Below, piece by piece: positions 7,222-14,630 of a stretch of DNA of 18,526 nt. The stretch spans positions 1 through 18,526 of the forward strand of contig CAIRSV010000252.1 in assembly GCA_903881265.1 (NCBI GenBank). The letters are read 5' to 3'. Numbering within the stretch: the stretch's first letter is position 1; each line of letters opens with the position of its first letter. The notes under the pieces were generated by a model. The model worked only from the letters and a program-made list of their open reading frames with translations, had not been told where the DNA came from and did no database searches. The translations under genes and the position numbers were made by a program. The DNA comes from an uncultured Bacteroidota bacterium (GTDB lineage: Bacteria; Bacteroidota; Bacteroidia; Chitinophagales; Chitinophagaceae).

Positions 7222-7749
7222 TTACTTGATATATGCTGACATATCCGATTTAATTTTATCATAGTCTGCTTGCGTAATTAAACCAAGGTCAAGTTTATCT
7301 TTCGCCTTTTTTAATTGCGCCAAAGCGTCATCACTTGATAAGCCAAACCCTTTTATTTCGCCCGTTGATAAGGCGTTTTCAAATTGGATGGTATAATTGG
7401 ATAAGCCTGTAATGCCTTTTGTTCGGAAAGACACTGAATATCCAGCACGCTTATTGCCAGAAACATAGATTCGTTTAATTTCGGTTTCAGTACCACTCGC
7501 CGAAGCCAATAAATTGGTGATTGCTAATATAAGTCCATCACCTTCTGTAATAAAGGCAAATGTTTTATTTGATGATGGGACACCGATTTTAATTCGATCG
7601 CCGATTTTATACACCGCGCCGTCAGTTCCTACATACGAGGTGTATTCGCCACGCTTTGCTGTTGCTAAGTCGGCATACTTAATTTCTTGACCAAATACTG
7701 CGCTTGACGTGATCAAACAAAGAAACGCTAGAATAAATGTTACTTTCAT
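7222..7749 (-). CDS. Secreted protein with C-terminal SHOCT-like segment
   Basis: 175 aa from ATG 7749. A type I signal peptide ends AVFG, leaving QEIKYADL at the mature N-terminus. The middle (about 30-130) looks like a small beta fold and contains a GAVYKIGDRIKIG stretch; I do not recognise a family. The last 36 residues (140-175), with LKKAKDKLDLGLITQADYDK, match the SHOCT pattern: a short amphipathic helix pair with L-x-x-G-x-I-T-x-x-(D/E)-(F/Y). SHOCT segments usually close otherwise unrelated proteins and are thought to mediate oligomerisation. The gene is divergent from the WYL-type regulator, with the 7790-7847 inverted repeat between them, so it is the likeliest target of that regulator (inference). 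Confidence 0.8.
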   Translation of the reverse strand: MKVTFILAFLCLITSSAVFGQEIKYADLATAKRGEYTSYVGTDGAVYKIGDRIKIGVPSSNKTFAFITEGDGLILAITNLLASASGTETEIKRIYVSGNKRAGYSVSFRTKGITGLSNYTIQFENALSTGEIKGFGLSSDDALAQLKKAKDKLDLGLITQADYDKIKSDMSAYIK

Positions 7750-7789
7750 AGTTTATATTTTAATGATTCGCACAAAGGAACATATTGTT

Positions 7790-7847
7790 TTTGCCAAATA
7801 AGGTCAATCATTTGGATACAAAGGATCAATTGACTTTATTTGGCAAA
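7790..7847. promoter_or_regulatory. Symmetric operator and divergent promoter region
   Basis: A 19-bp inverted repeat, TTTGCCAAATAAGGTCAAT (7790-7808) against ATTGACTTTATTTGGCAAA (7829-7847), matches at 18/19 across a 20-bp spacer. Each arm, read outward, contains a -7-like TTATTTG: TTTATTTG at 7835-7842 toward the regulator and CTTATTTG at 7802-7795 toward the secreted protein. TTTG at 7811-7814 lies 20 bases before the first of these, a fitting -33 spacing; a reverse TTTG at 7822-7819 lies 16 bases before the other. The arms therefore overlap both predicted promoters. This is the expected layout for an autoregulated divergent pair. Confidence 0.75.
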
Positions 7848-7859
7848 CTAATTTTAACT

Positions 7860-8750
7860 ATGTTTAATCAAAATAGAATTTACAGGCTCTTTCAGTTGAT
7901 TAATTATTTGAAAGCGCGTCCTGCAAAATCCATTCGGAGCATTGAAACATTTTTGGATACGTCTGAACGAACGATTTATCGCTATCTAGAATTATTAAAA
8001 GATTTAGGATTCAATATTGAGAAAGATAGCAACAATAAACTATTTATATCGTCTACAACGGAAGTAGATATTATTCCCTTTACACCACAGGAAGCCGAGT
8101 ATATAAAAAAACTTATTTTGACAAGCGGCAAGCATCATCAATTAGCGCAAAGTGTATTGCAAAAATTGCAGCAATCGAGTGACATCGAATCAGGTGATGA
8201 TCGTTTTTTTAAGGCGCATCTATCAGAGATTGTTGAAAAAATTTCACTGGCTATCTCCGAACAAAAACAACTTTTAATTAAAGGCTATAGTTCTGCGAAT
8301 AGTCAAAGCATTACCGATCGACTTGTGGAGCCGGTTGGCTTTACCCACAACTATGATTCGGTAACAGCGTTTGAAGTCAATACCAAGCTCAATAAGTATT
8401 TCAATATTGAGCGTATGGATAGTGTCGAACTACTTGATACGCCTATGATGTTTGAAGCACAGCATGAATTTTATAAGCCAGATATTTTTGGTTTTCAAGG
8501 TGAGCGCATGGATAAAGAAATTGAAATGCATTTGTCTATGAGGGCTTATCTGTTGCTGAAAGAAGACTATCCTATGAGTGCTGAATTTATAACGTCAATC
8601 TCAGATTCTGATCAGTATTATTTCAAAGCACAGGTACAAAATTTTAAAGCGCCAGGACGTTTTGCGATGGGCTTTTTAGAAGAAGTTGAGGTAGTTGGTT
8701 CCGCAGAATTTATCAAGTACATGCAAAGATTAGTTCAGCAGAATTCGTGA
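7860..8750 (+). CDS. HTH-WYL type transcriptional regulator
   Basis: 296 aa. An N-terminal winged helix-turn-helix occupies about residues 5-55 (SIRSIETFLDTSERTIYRYLELLKDLG), as in DeoR-like WYL regulators. A long helical linker follows, then a WYL-like ligand domain from about 130 with the typical VEPVGF entry (156-161) and FNIERMDSVELLD near 178-190. The position where the family has W-Y-L reads V168-T-A170, so the signature motif is lost although the fold seems kept. The C-terminal extension (about 205-295) matches the usual WCX region. The frame runs upstream to a TTG at 7785, but that extension crosses the inverted repeat and promoter, so ATG 7860 is chosen. Predicted to bind 7790-7847 and to control itself and the divergent secreted protein (inference). 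Confidence 0.85.
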   Translation: MFNQNRIYRLFQLINYLKARPAKSIRSIETFLDTSERTIYRYLELLKDLGFNIEKDSNNKLFISSTTEVDIIPFTPQEAEYIKKLILTSGKHHQLAQSVLQKLQQSSDIESGDDRFFKAHLSEIVEKISLAISEQKQLLIKGYSSANSQSITDRLVEPVGFTHNYDSVTAFEVNTKLNKYFNIERMDSVELLDTPMMFEAQHEFYKPDIFGFQGERMDKEIEMHLSMRAYLLLKEDYPMSAEFITSISDSDQYYFKAQVQNFKAPGRFAMGFLEEVEVVGSAEFIKYMQRLVQQNS

Positions 8751-8903
8751 GTAGTACTACGTTTCTATTTGTTTAGTGATGGAGTGAAAAAGATTTTCAT
8801 TGATGCAATTAATCATACTCGTTTTTATTTTGTGCATTATTGGGTATGAATGCTGTTGTCAATAATCGAATAGTTATACTGGGGCTTAGTTCTTAGCAAC
8901 GCA

Positions 8904-9152
8904 TTATGCCATGCAAATTTTATATACCAGATAGGCCATAATTAACGGCGTGCTAATTAATAGCAAAAGGCCTAGCATACAACCTCTACTTGTTTTATTG
9001 TATACTTTATTATACATTGCTCGCTTAGGATTTGTAATCCAACCCATACCTCTTGGCGCTTTAAAACCAAGGTTGTGTCGAATGATACGTTTCAACGAAG
9101 TACGCGCTGCAATTCGTTTGTTTAGATTAGGTATGCGAAATCCGATTTTCAT
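8904..9152 (-). CDS. Small basic membrane protein, unknown function
   Basis: 82 aa from ATG 9152. The first 58 residues are strongly basic (many Arg and Lys) and include KAPRGMGWITNPKRAMYNK followed by VYNKTS. That G-x-G-W-x-x-(N/D)-P-K-x-A-x-YN-x-(V/I)-YN-(R/K)-T pattern looks like one I have seen in small uncharacterised bacterial proteins. The tail (about 58-80, CMLGLLLLISTPLIMAYLVYKI) is a single transmembrane helix. Topology is probably basic side in the cytoplasm. A 73-codon plus-strand frame overlaps it, but the protein-like pattern is on the minus strand. No promoter consensus is evident. It stands alone between the WYL regulator and the aminotransferase. Function unknown. Confidence 0.7.
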   Translation of the reverse strand: MKIGFRIPNLNKRIAARTSLKRIIRHNLGFKAPRGMGWITNPKRAMYNKVYNKTSRGCMLGLLLLISTPLIMAYLVYKICMA

Positions 9153-9538
9153 TTTTCTATGTTTACTTTAGTTTAGGTAAAAATGTGCAAGGGCTCTAAG
9201 GTACATATTCTCTGATCAAGTGAATCATATCAAGTGTACATTTTGTAATACTTCAATAAAATGTGTCGATTACTGATATTTTTCATTGATTATTTTTATT
9301 TCTCAGCATTATAGAATCTTCAGATTAACCTCTCGATGTTAATACGCAGCAGTGTCAATCGTTTGCTGTAGGTGTCAATAGTTTTCATATATCGCTAAAG
9401 TTGGAATATATGGCGCACGAATAGTGTATACGATTTATTCGTCAGCTGATATATGATTTGCCAAACGAGAAAATGACGGAATGCAATGACCACAAAAAAC
9501 ATTTCTCAATCCACCCCTCAATTCCTTACTTTGCACGT
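9153..9538. other. Long AT-rich spacer before the aminotransferase gene
   Basis: No gene is seen. It contains a 13-base direct repeat, GTGTCAATCGTTT (9352-9364) and GTGTCAATAGTTT (9372-9384), offset by 20 bp. It also holds an inverted repeat ACGAATA (9417-9423)/TATTCGT (9436-9442) around a GTATAC core, and TTTGCCAAA at 9457-9465, which matches the core of the operator arms at 7790-7847. TTACTTTG (9526-9533), close to TAnnTTTG, ends five bases before the ATG at 9539. Confidence 0.5.
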
Positions 9539-10732
9539 ATGACACAACGCGAACTTTTTTTACGTCATAATGCGCAGACTTCTGAGGCGCCACTTTGTTT
9601 TGAAGTGAGCAAAGCTGAAGGAGTTATGTTGTACGATGCTGTTGGTAAACGACATATCGACATAATTGGTGGTATCAGTGTATGCAATGTTGGTCATGGT
9701 AATGAAGCGGTAAAAAATGCCATTAAAGATCAAACCGATCGATATCTGCATGTGATGGTATATGGCGAAGTGATTCAATCACCGCAGGTTCAATACGCGC
9801 AATTATTAGCAGCACATCTTCCTTCGTCATTGCAAAGTATCTATTTCACCAACAGCGGTTCTGAAGCTACAGAAGGCGCGATGAAATTGGTTAAACGTGT
9901 CACCGGACGAAGTAAGATTATTTCATTTAAGGAATCCTATCACGGCAGCACGCAAGGTGCCCTGAGTGTGATGGGAAGCGAATATTGGCAACAGGCATTT
10001 AGACCCTTACTGCCCGATGTCTATCAATTTGTATACAATGATGATGAGGTCTTGAATGCCATCGATGATAAGACGGCCTGTGTAATTTTAGAACCTGTAC
10101 AATCCGAAGCGGGTATTGTGTTACCGGATCTGAATTGGTTGAAAGCCATCCGAAAAAAATGTGATGAATGTGGCGTCTTTTTAATTTTTGATGAGATACA
10201 AACTGCTTTCGGTCGCACAGGAACAATCTTTCGATTTGAGGCATTGAATATTATTCCAGATATTCTTTTAGTAGGAAAAGCATTAGGCGGTGGCATGCCT
10301 ATGGGTGCTTTTATTGCTAATAAAGACGTCATGGATACCTTGATGTTTAATCCTGTCTTAGGGCATATCACAACCTTTGGCGGACATCCGGTTTGCTGCG
10401 CTGCTGGGATGGCGGCCTTCAATTTCTTAGTAGATTCAGCACTGATTGCCGAGGTTACAATGAAAGAAGCCTTGTTTAAAAAACTGTTGGTGCATCCATC
10501 GATCACGCGTGTAAGCAGTTGCGGTTTGCTGATGGCTGTGCATTTCGATAGTTATGAAACCAATAAAAAAATTATTGATAGGTGCATTGCCAATGGCGTG
10601 TTTACCGATTGGTTTTTATTTGCTGCCAATGCATTACGCATCGCACCACCATTAATTATTACAGCGCGTGAGATTGAAGAAGCCTGTGCCATCATCTTAA
10701 AATCGATTGATGAAATTATCCATCCTTCATAA
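9539..10732 (+). CDS. Class III PLP-dependent aminotransferase (acetylornithine/ornithine-type family)
   Basis: 397 aa, the usual length for the family. These fold-type I enzymes move an amino group, usually from an omega-amine, to 2-oxoglutarate or pyruvate in the cytoplasm. Landmarks are: GGISVCNVGHG near residue 45; TNSGSEATEGAMKL around 105-120, which cups the PLP phosphate; SYHGSTQGALS; LIFDEIQTAFGRTG with D218, which contacts the pyridine nitrogen; and LLVGKALGGGMPMGAF with K247, the Schiff-base lysine. ITTFGGHPVCCAA completes the site. The frame is open to a TTG at 9458, but ATG 9539 gives the standard N-terminus (MTQRELFLRHNAQTSE) and follows a promoter-like TTACTTTG. The substrate cannot be fixed from sequence; no arginine, GABA or lysine pathway genes are nearby. 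Its 3' end overlaps the glycosyltransferase gene by 23 bases. Confidence 0.9.
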   Translation: MTQRELFLRHNAQTSEAPLCFEVSKAEGVMLYDAVGKRHIDIIGGISVCNVGHGNEAVKNAIKDQTDRYLHVMVYGEVIQSPQVQYAQLLAAHLPSSLQSIYFTNSGSEATEGAMKLVKRVTGRSKIISFKESYHGSTQGALSVMGSEYWQQAFRPLLPDVYQFVYNDDEVLNAIDDKTACVILEPVQSEAGIVLPDLNWLKAIRKKCDECGVFLIFDEIQTAFGRTGTIFRFEALNIIPDILLVGKALGGGMPMGAFIANKDVMDTLMFNPVLGHITTFGGHPVCCAAGMAAFNFLVDSALIAEVTMKEALFKKLLVHPSITRVSSCGLLMAVHFDSYETNKKIIDRCIANGVFTDWFLFAANALRIAPPLIITAREIEEACAIILKSIDEIIHPS

Positions 10733-12455
10733 GTCGGTCCGCCTGCTTTCCATTGCATTGCCGATTGGGGTTGTGTTGTTTTTAGCAGCGGTCACAGTTT
10801 ATTTTTTTTCACATTCGTATGCTTCTTTTATTCAAGCTGTGCTTGCCAGTATCCAACGTCCAGATTTAGAGACGGTGATTCGAACTCATTATTTTTCGTT
10901 AGAGAAATTTAACAGAATGCGATGGTGTTTATTGATTAGTGTGGTGTTTTCAACAGCCATCTTATTGGCGTTGTATCGCTACAAAAAAGAATATAATCAT
11001 TTGATTGATCGTATCATCAGATCGGTCAGCAACTATCTAAACAGCATACAACGTATTTTATTATCCTTTAGTAAAACAGGACGAATTGCGCTTGCCTTGT
11101 TGCTGTTCATCTTGCTATGCCGTTCGATTTATATGGCCACTACCTTTTACATTCAATATGATGAGGCTTGGAACTACAATCTTTTTCTCGACAAACAGCT
11201 TTTTTATTCCATTGGTGCATACAATAATTATCCCTTACACAATATCGTTTCTTGGTGTTTGGTGCATCTGTTGGGTTCATCGGTTGTAGTGCTTCGTCTT
11301 ACTTCTATTCTAAGTGGCTTATTTTGTACATTCGTTGTGGCTCTATTCGTACAGCATTTCGTTAAGAATGAAAAGTTGGCGCTTCTCGCAGCTGCCTTGT
11401 TCTGTTGTTTACCTGTGAGTTTGTTTTATATGTTATACGCAAGAGGCGTTCTGCTTGAGATGGCAGTTGCCTTGCTGGTCTCTTTTCTCATTCTTCATTA
11501 TAGCAACATTGGTTTCACATTGAAACGTGTGCTATTCGTATCGGTATTAAATGCCATCGGCACATATAGTATGTTATCGCATCCCTATTTTATAGTGGGC
11601 AGTTTCGCTGCATTATTGCTATACAGTTTGTTGTATGAACAAAAAAATTGCTTACTCGTATTAGCATACGGATTCTTCTCATTGCTGTTTAGTGGGTCTA
11701 TGCTCATTCCTATGATGCTTGGCACAGGCTTGTCGCCGGTGATAGCTGTTTTGTCACACCATCAAGCAATTCAGCTAAACGATATCATTCGCTATGTCGA
11801 GCGCGTTTCATTTTTCATCACGGGATTCAGTACTTCATTCTACTTCTTATTCCTATTTTCTATTGGTTTACTGGTGTACTTTTTTAGAAAGAATAACCTG
11901 CTATGCTTGTTGAGTTTGTTCAACTGTTCATGGCTTCTTTTACCTGTATTCATTCCATTGCTGACGAATGTTTATCCTCCTGAAAGGTCTCTTAGCTTTT
12001 TGGTACTTGTACCGTTGAATAGTGCTGTCCTGTTTTTTTATTATCTAGATAAAATGCACCTTGTTCGGTTTATGGTCTATCCCTTGGCATTGTTTAGTCT
12101 ATGGGTCTTTAGTTATAACACGTATACGCATCCGTTTTTGAATTGGAGCCGCGTGCTTGACAAGCAAGTGATGGATGTAGCAATGGTATTGAAGCAAAAT
12201 CATATCACTCGTGTGTATAACGACAGTCGCGAGTTTGATTATTTTATTCCGGGTATCGAATTTTATTTCAAGCAGCATCATAGACCTATCGAATTCAGTT
12301 CATCGTCTATAAGCAGCACAAGGTATGCATCGACGATTGATGCAACGATTCAATGTTTGGTATTGAGTAAGCAATCGACTGCGGCTTATTGTCCGGGCGA
12401 CAGCCTCATCTATGAATCGGGCGATATAATGATCTATAAACACAAGAAAAAGTAA
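10710..12455 (+). CDS. GT-C fold glycosyltransferase-like integral membrane protein
   Basis: 581 aa with about 11-12 hydrophobic segments followed by a soluble C-terminal tail (about 475-581). After a helix at about 130-145 comes FYIQYDEAWNY, with D151-E152 at the place of the catalytic acidic motif in the first periplasmic loop of GT-C enzymes (ArnT/PMT_2 type). NNYPLHNIVSWCLVHLLG and later YARGVLLEM fit the family pattern. Such enzymes transfer a sugar from a polyprenyl-phosphate donor to a lipid, glycan or protein on the outer face of the inner membrane. The ATG at 10710 lies inside the aminotransferase gene (23-base overlap), so translational coupling is likely. The stop lies only five bases from the convergent DUF3108 stop. 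Donor and acceptor are unknown. Confidence 0.8.
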   Translation: MKLSILHKSVRLLSIALPIGVVLFLAAVTVYFFSHSYASFIQAVLASIQRPDLETVIRTHYFSLEKFNRMRWCLLISVVFSTAILLALYRYKKEYNHLIDRIIRSVSNYLNSIQRILLSFSKTGRIALALLLFILLCRSIYMATTFYIQYDEAWNYNLFLDKQLFYSIGAYNNYPLHNIVSWCLVHLLGSSVVVLRLTSILSGLFCTFVVALFVQHFVKNEKLALLAAALFCCLPVSLFYMLYARGVLLEMAVALLVSFLILHYSNIGFTLKRVLFVSVLNAIGTYSMLSHPYFIVGSFAALLLYSLLYEQKNCLLVLAYGFFSLLFSGSMLIPMMLGTGLSPVIAVLSHHQAIQLNDIIRYVERVSFFITGFSTSFYFLFLFSIGLLVYFFRKNNLLCLLSLFNCSWLLLPVFIPLLTNVYPPERSLSFLVLVPLNSAVLFFYYLDKMHLVRFMVYPLALFSLWVFSYNTYTHPFLNWSRVLDKQVMDVAMVLKQNHITRVYNDSREFDYFIPGIEFYFKQHHRPIEFSSSSISSTRYASTIDATIQCLVLSKQSTAAYCPGDSLIYESGDIMIYKHKKK

Positions 12456-12460
12456 GTAGA

Positions 12461-13237
12461 TTATTTCCAAACAAGGGGATTCACCAATCCTTGATACGAC
12501 GTTAGATCAACTTTAATAGAGCCAAATAAGATATCGGCTTTAGCACGAATGGGAATATGATTTTTATCATCAGATAACCACACCACCATATCTTCTTCCT
12601 TTTTAAAGATGCGACCTTTCTGAAGCACGGGAACAAATTTCAAACATCGAATCTGACCTAAATCGGTCTTCACCATTTCCTTTCCTTTGTACTTGATTTG
12701 AAGCGTATACATTTCTCCATCAACGATTGTAGGGACAGAAAAAATATGTCCTTCAGGAAAACTTCCGAGGTTCATTGTACGGGCTAGAAAAAATCCTGAA
12801 ATCATATCCTGAGCATTCTCCCATATAGCATAGGTGTTTCCCTTGTTACTTACCTTTTTTTGTTGGTGATTGAAGACATAATCTTGCGCCATTTTATAAC
12901 CGCCTTCATCGATACGTCGTCCGAAGAACCAAGGTATCAGGGCTTCTTCATCGATATACGATTCATACCGATCGCGTACTTTGAAAAAGAAATCAAAGGT
13001 TCCTCTGGATGTCCCTGTGCCCACAACGTGTAAGGTATTTCGTCCGTTAAATTGTTTTTTTTCAGGCGTGATTTCAATGGATGCATTCACGGCATCGATG
13101 AAGCCATAGTGGATTCGGTAGCCTAATTTTTCGCCTCGTTGAAATGCCTCGTTCGTCATCGTACGATAGGAAGATTGCGCTACGACAGACATTGTAGAAA
13201 GGACAATACAACTAAAAAGCAAGACAACTTTTTTCAT
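12461..13237 (-). CDS. DUF3108 domain secreted protein
   Basis: 258 aa from ATG 13237. The signal peptide ends SVVA, leaving QSSYRTM. Most of the mature chain matches the DUF3108 pattern: GEKLGYRIHYGFIDAVNASIEI, then a GTGTSRGTFDFFFKVRDRYESYID segment, DMISGFFLAR, and a closing block with VWLSDDKNHIPIRAKADILFGSIKVDL. DUF3108 proteins are periplasmic and beta-rich, and their biochemical role is not established. It lies 38 bases downstream of the putative outer-membrane protein gene on the same strand, so the two are probably co-transcribed, although TACATTTA, one base from the promoter consensus, occurs in the gap. It converges with the glycosyltransferase gene with a five-base gap and no obvious terminator. 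Confidence 0.85.
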   Translation of the reverse strand: MKKVVLLFSCIVLSTMSVVAQSSYRTMTNEAFQRGEKLGYRIHYGFIDAVNASIEITPEKKQFNGRNTLHVVGTGTSRGTFDFFFKVRDRYESYIDEEALIPWFFGRRIDEGGYKMAQDYVFNHQQKKVSNKGNTYAIWENAQDMISGFFLARTMNLGSFPEGHIFSVPTIVDGEMYTLQIKYKGKEMVKTDLGQIRCLKFVPVLQKGRIFKKEEDMVVWLSDDKNHIPIRAKADILFGSIKVDLTSYQGLVNPLVWK

Positions 13238-13275
13238 TCTTTATTGTTTGCGGTAAATGTATTTTAAGCTGTGGA

Positions 13276-14445
13276 TTATCGTACGTAGTTGCTTCTTCTT
13301 TTACCATTCGTTAAGTTAAAGAAACTCAAATCTTTCTTGTAGGTAAAATACACTGAGTAGGAATACGCAAGGTAATTTTCGTTCAGATCGAAATACGGCT
13401 CAAAGCGAACATTCACATTTAAGGCATCAAATATTCGTCGTTGGTATAGAAGACGAAGAAACAACAGACTGCGCTTGGGTGCTGTAAATCCTTTTTGTCC
13501 ATAGATAGATGCTTCTGATTTAAACAAGTCGCCGCCTCTTGAGGATAGATAGTTTTTTCCAGACCAGTATCCAGAGGATACTCCAATATCATACTTGCTT
13601 GTGATGTTGACATTGGCATACAAGCCTCTACCTTCTTGAAAGTTCAAGACTTTCGTTGGTGATAGTTCGTTGAAATAGGTGATATAATTTTCGCTCGTGA
13701 CCGATTTAATAAAGCCTTTAGGATTGGGATTTTGATAGTGCAATAGGATACCTGTGGCAACATTTGATAAGGTCTTAAGCGGCGTCGTATCCAAATCGAT
13801 TTGTCCGCCTGTGTGGGTGAAAAGAAATTGCATTGGCCATGTAATTTGCAATCCTTTTTTAGTTTGGTAGAGGATAGTTTTGGATGAATGTCCAACACTC
13901 AATTGTTCTTGATAAGTCGAATTTAGATACTCTTGCACTTCCCAATTGATCCAAGTGTCGGCCCATATTTTTTTCTTATCAACTTTAATCTGCAAGCCAT
14001 TTTCTAGAGGATGCAGTATAAGGCGCTCATAGTCATACAGTGGTTCGCTTAGCTGATGGGCCACATTACCTTCAAGCGTGCCCATAATAACACTATAGCC
14101 CTTCGTTTGTAACTTTACCGATAAGACGGGTGCGACCTTCGTGAAATCATCATTGCCGAAATCTTTTCGTGCATACACACCTGCTTGTATTCGTATATTT
14201 TTGTTAATGATATAGGCCAACTCTGTTTGAAGTTGTGTACCGAACAAGGTATATCCTTTCGCAATGTTGTCGAAATATTCATTGTTTTTAAAGAAGGTAT
14301 TGCTGAATATCGACAAGCCGACAGACTCTTGCATACTATCATTCAGTTCGATTGTATTCTCAAGCAGTGTATTACTAATTTGTGCATCTGATTTCAATAT
14401 AGCAAGCAGCATCGAAACGATAAAGACCAAGGTTATTTTTTTCAT
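13276..14445 (-). CDS. Putative outer-membrane beta-barrel protein, unknown function
   Basis: 389 aa from ATG 14445. The signal peptide ends KSDA, leaving QISNTLLE. The mature chain is rich in alternating polar/aromatic strands (LQTELAYIINKNIRIQAGVY, FEPYFDLNENYLAYSYSVYF) and short turns, as in outer-membrane barrels. A stretch with MGTLEGNVAHQLSEPLYDYER then LENGLQI and WADTWINWE looks like a conserved Bacteroidota motif I have seen in hypothetical proteins; I cannot attach a function. The chain closes near YSVYFTYKKDLSFF, followed by a basic tail, so barrel closure is not at the very end. It is upstream of the DUF3108 gene (38-base gap) and divergent from the DUF6029 gene. Confidence 0.75.
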   Translation of the reverse strand: MKKITLVFIVSMLLAILKSDAQISNTLLENTIELNDSMQESVGLSIFSNTFFKNNEYFDNIAKGYTLFGTQLQTELAYIINKNIRIQAGVYARKDFGNDDFTKVAPVLSVKLQTKGYSVIMGTLEGNVAHQLSEPLYDYERLILHPLENGLQIKVDKKKIWADTWINWEVQEYLNSTYQEQLSVGHSSKTILYQTKKGLQITWPMQFLFTHTGGQIDLDTTPLKTLSNVATGILLHYQNPNPKGFIKSVTSENYITYFNELSPTKVLNFQEGRGLYANVNITSKYDIGVSSGYWSGKNYLSSRGGDLFKSEASIYGQKGFTAPKRSLLFLRLLYQRRIFDALNVNVRFEPYFDLNENYLAYSYSVYFTYKKDLSFFNLTNGKRRSNYVR

Positions 14446-14580
14446 ACTGTGTATTATCTAAGGCGTGAAGATACTACGTGCAACTTGGTTTATAAAAATC
14501 AGAGAAAATGAATTCTGTTGCTTATTGTGCAACATATTTCGTCTTCAACGTGATGCGCATAAATCTTCAGTGCAAATTCT

Positions 14581-14608
14581 CTATATTATCAAACATTCTC
14601 TACATTTG
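14581..14608 (+). promoter_or_regulatory. Promoter of the DUF6029/Omp28 pair; shared with the promoter at 301
   Basis: TACATTTG (14601-14608) matches the -7 consensus, and CTATATTATCAAA (14581-14593) precedes it at the -33 position exactly as at 301-328. The 28-base sites agree at 25 positions, while the DNA on both sides does not. CAACAT follows the -7 box in both, directly at 329 and after four extra C residues here. Confidence 0.65.
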
Positions 14609-14630
14609 CCCCCAACATATGTTTGTTTCA

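Noticed and set aside
8950..9171. 73-codon plus-strand frame opposite the small membrane protein
   Set aside because: It mirrors the minus-strand gene, whose basic YN motif and transmembrane helix make it the better coding candidate.
10024..10506. 160-codon minus-strand frame inside the aminotransferase gene
   Set aside because: Antisense shadow; the plus strand encodes intact PLP motifs.
14508..14630. N-terminal extension of the DUF6029 protein
   Set aside because: The extension runs through the promoter shared with the desaturase, and the signal peptide starts at 14631.
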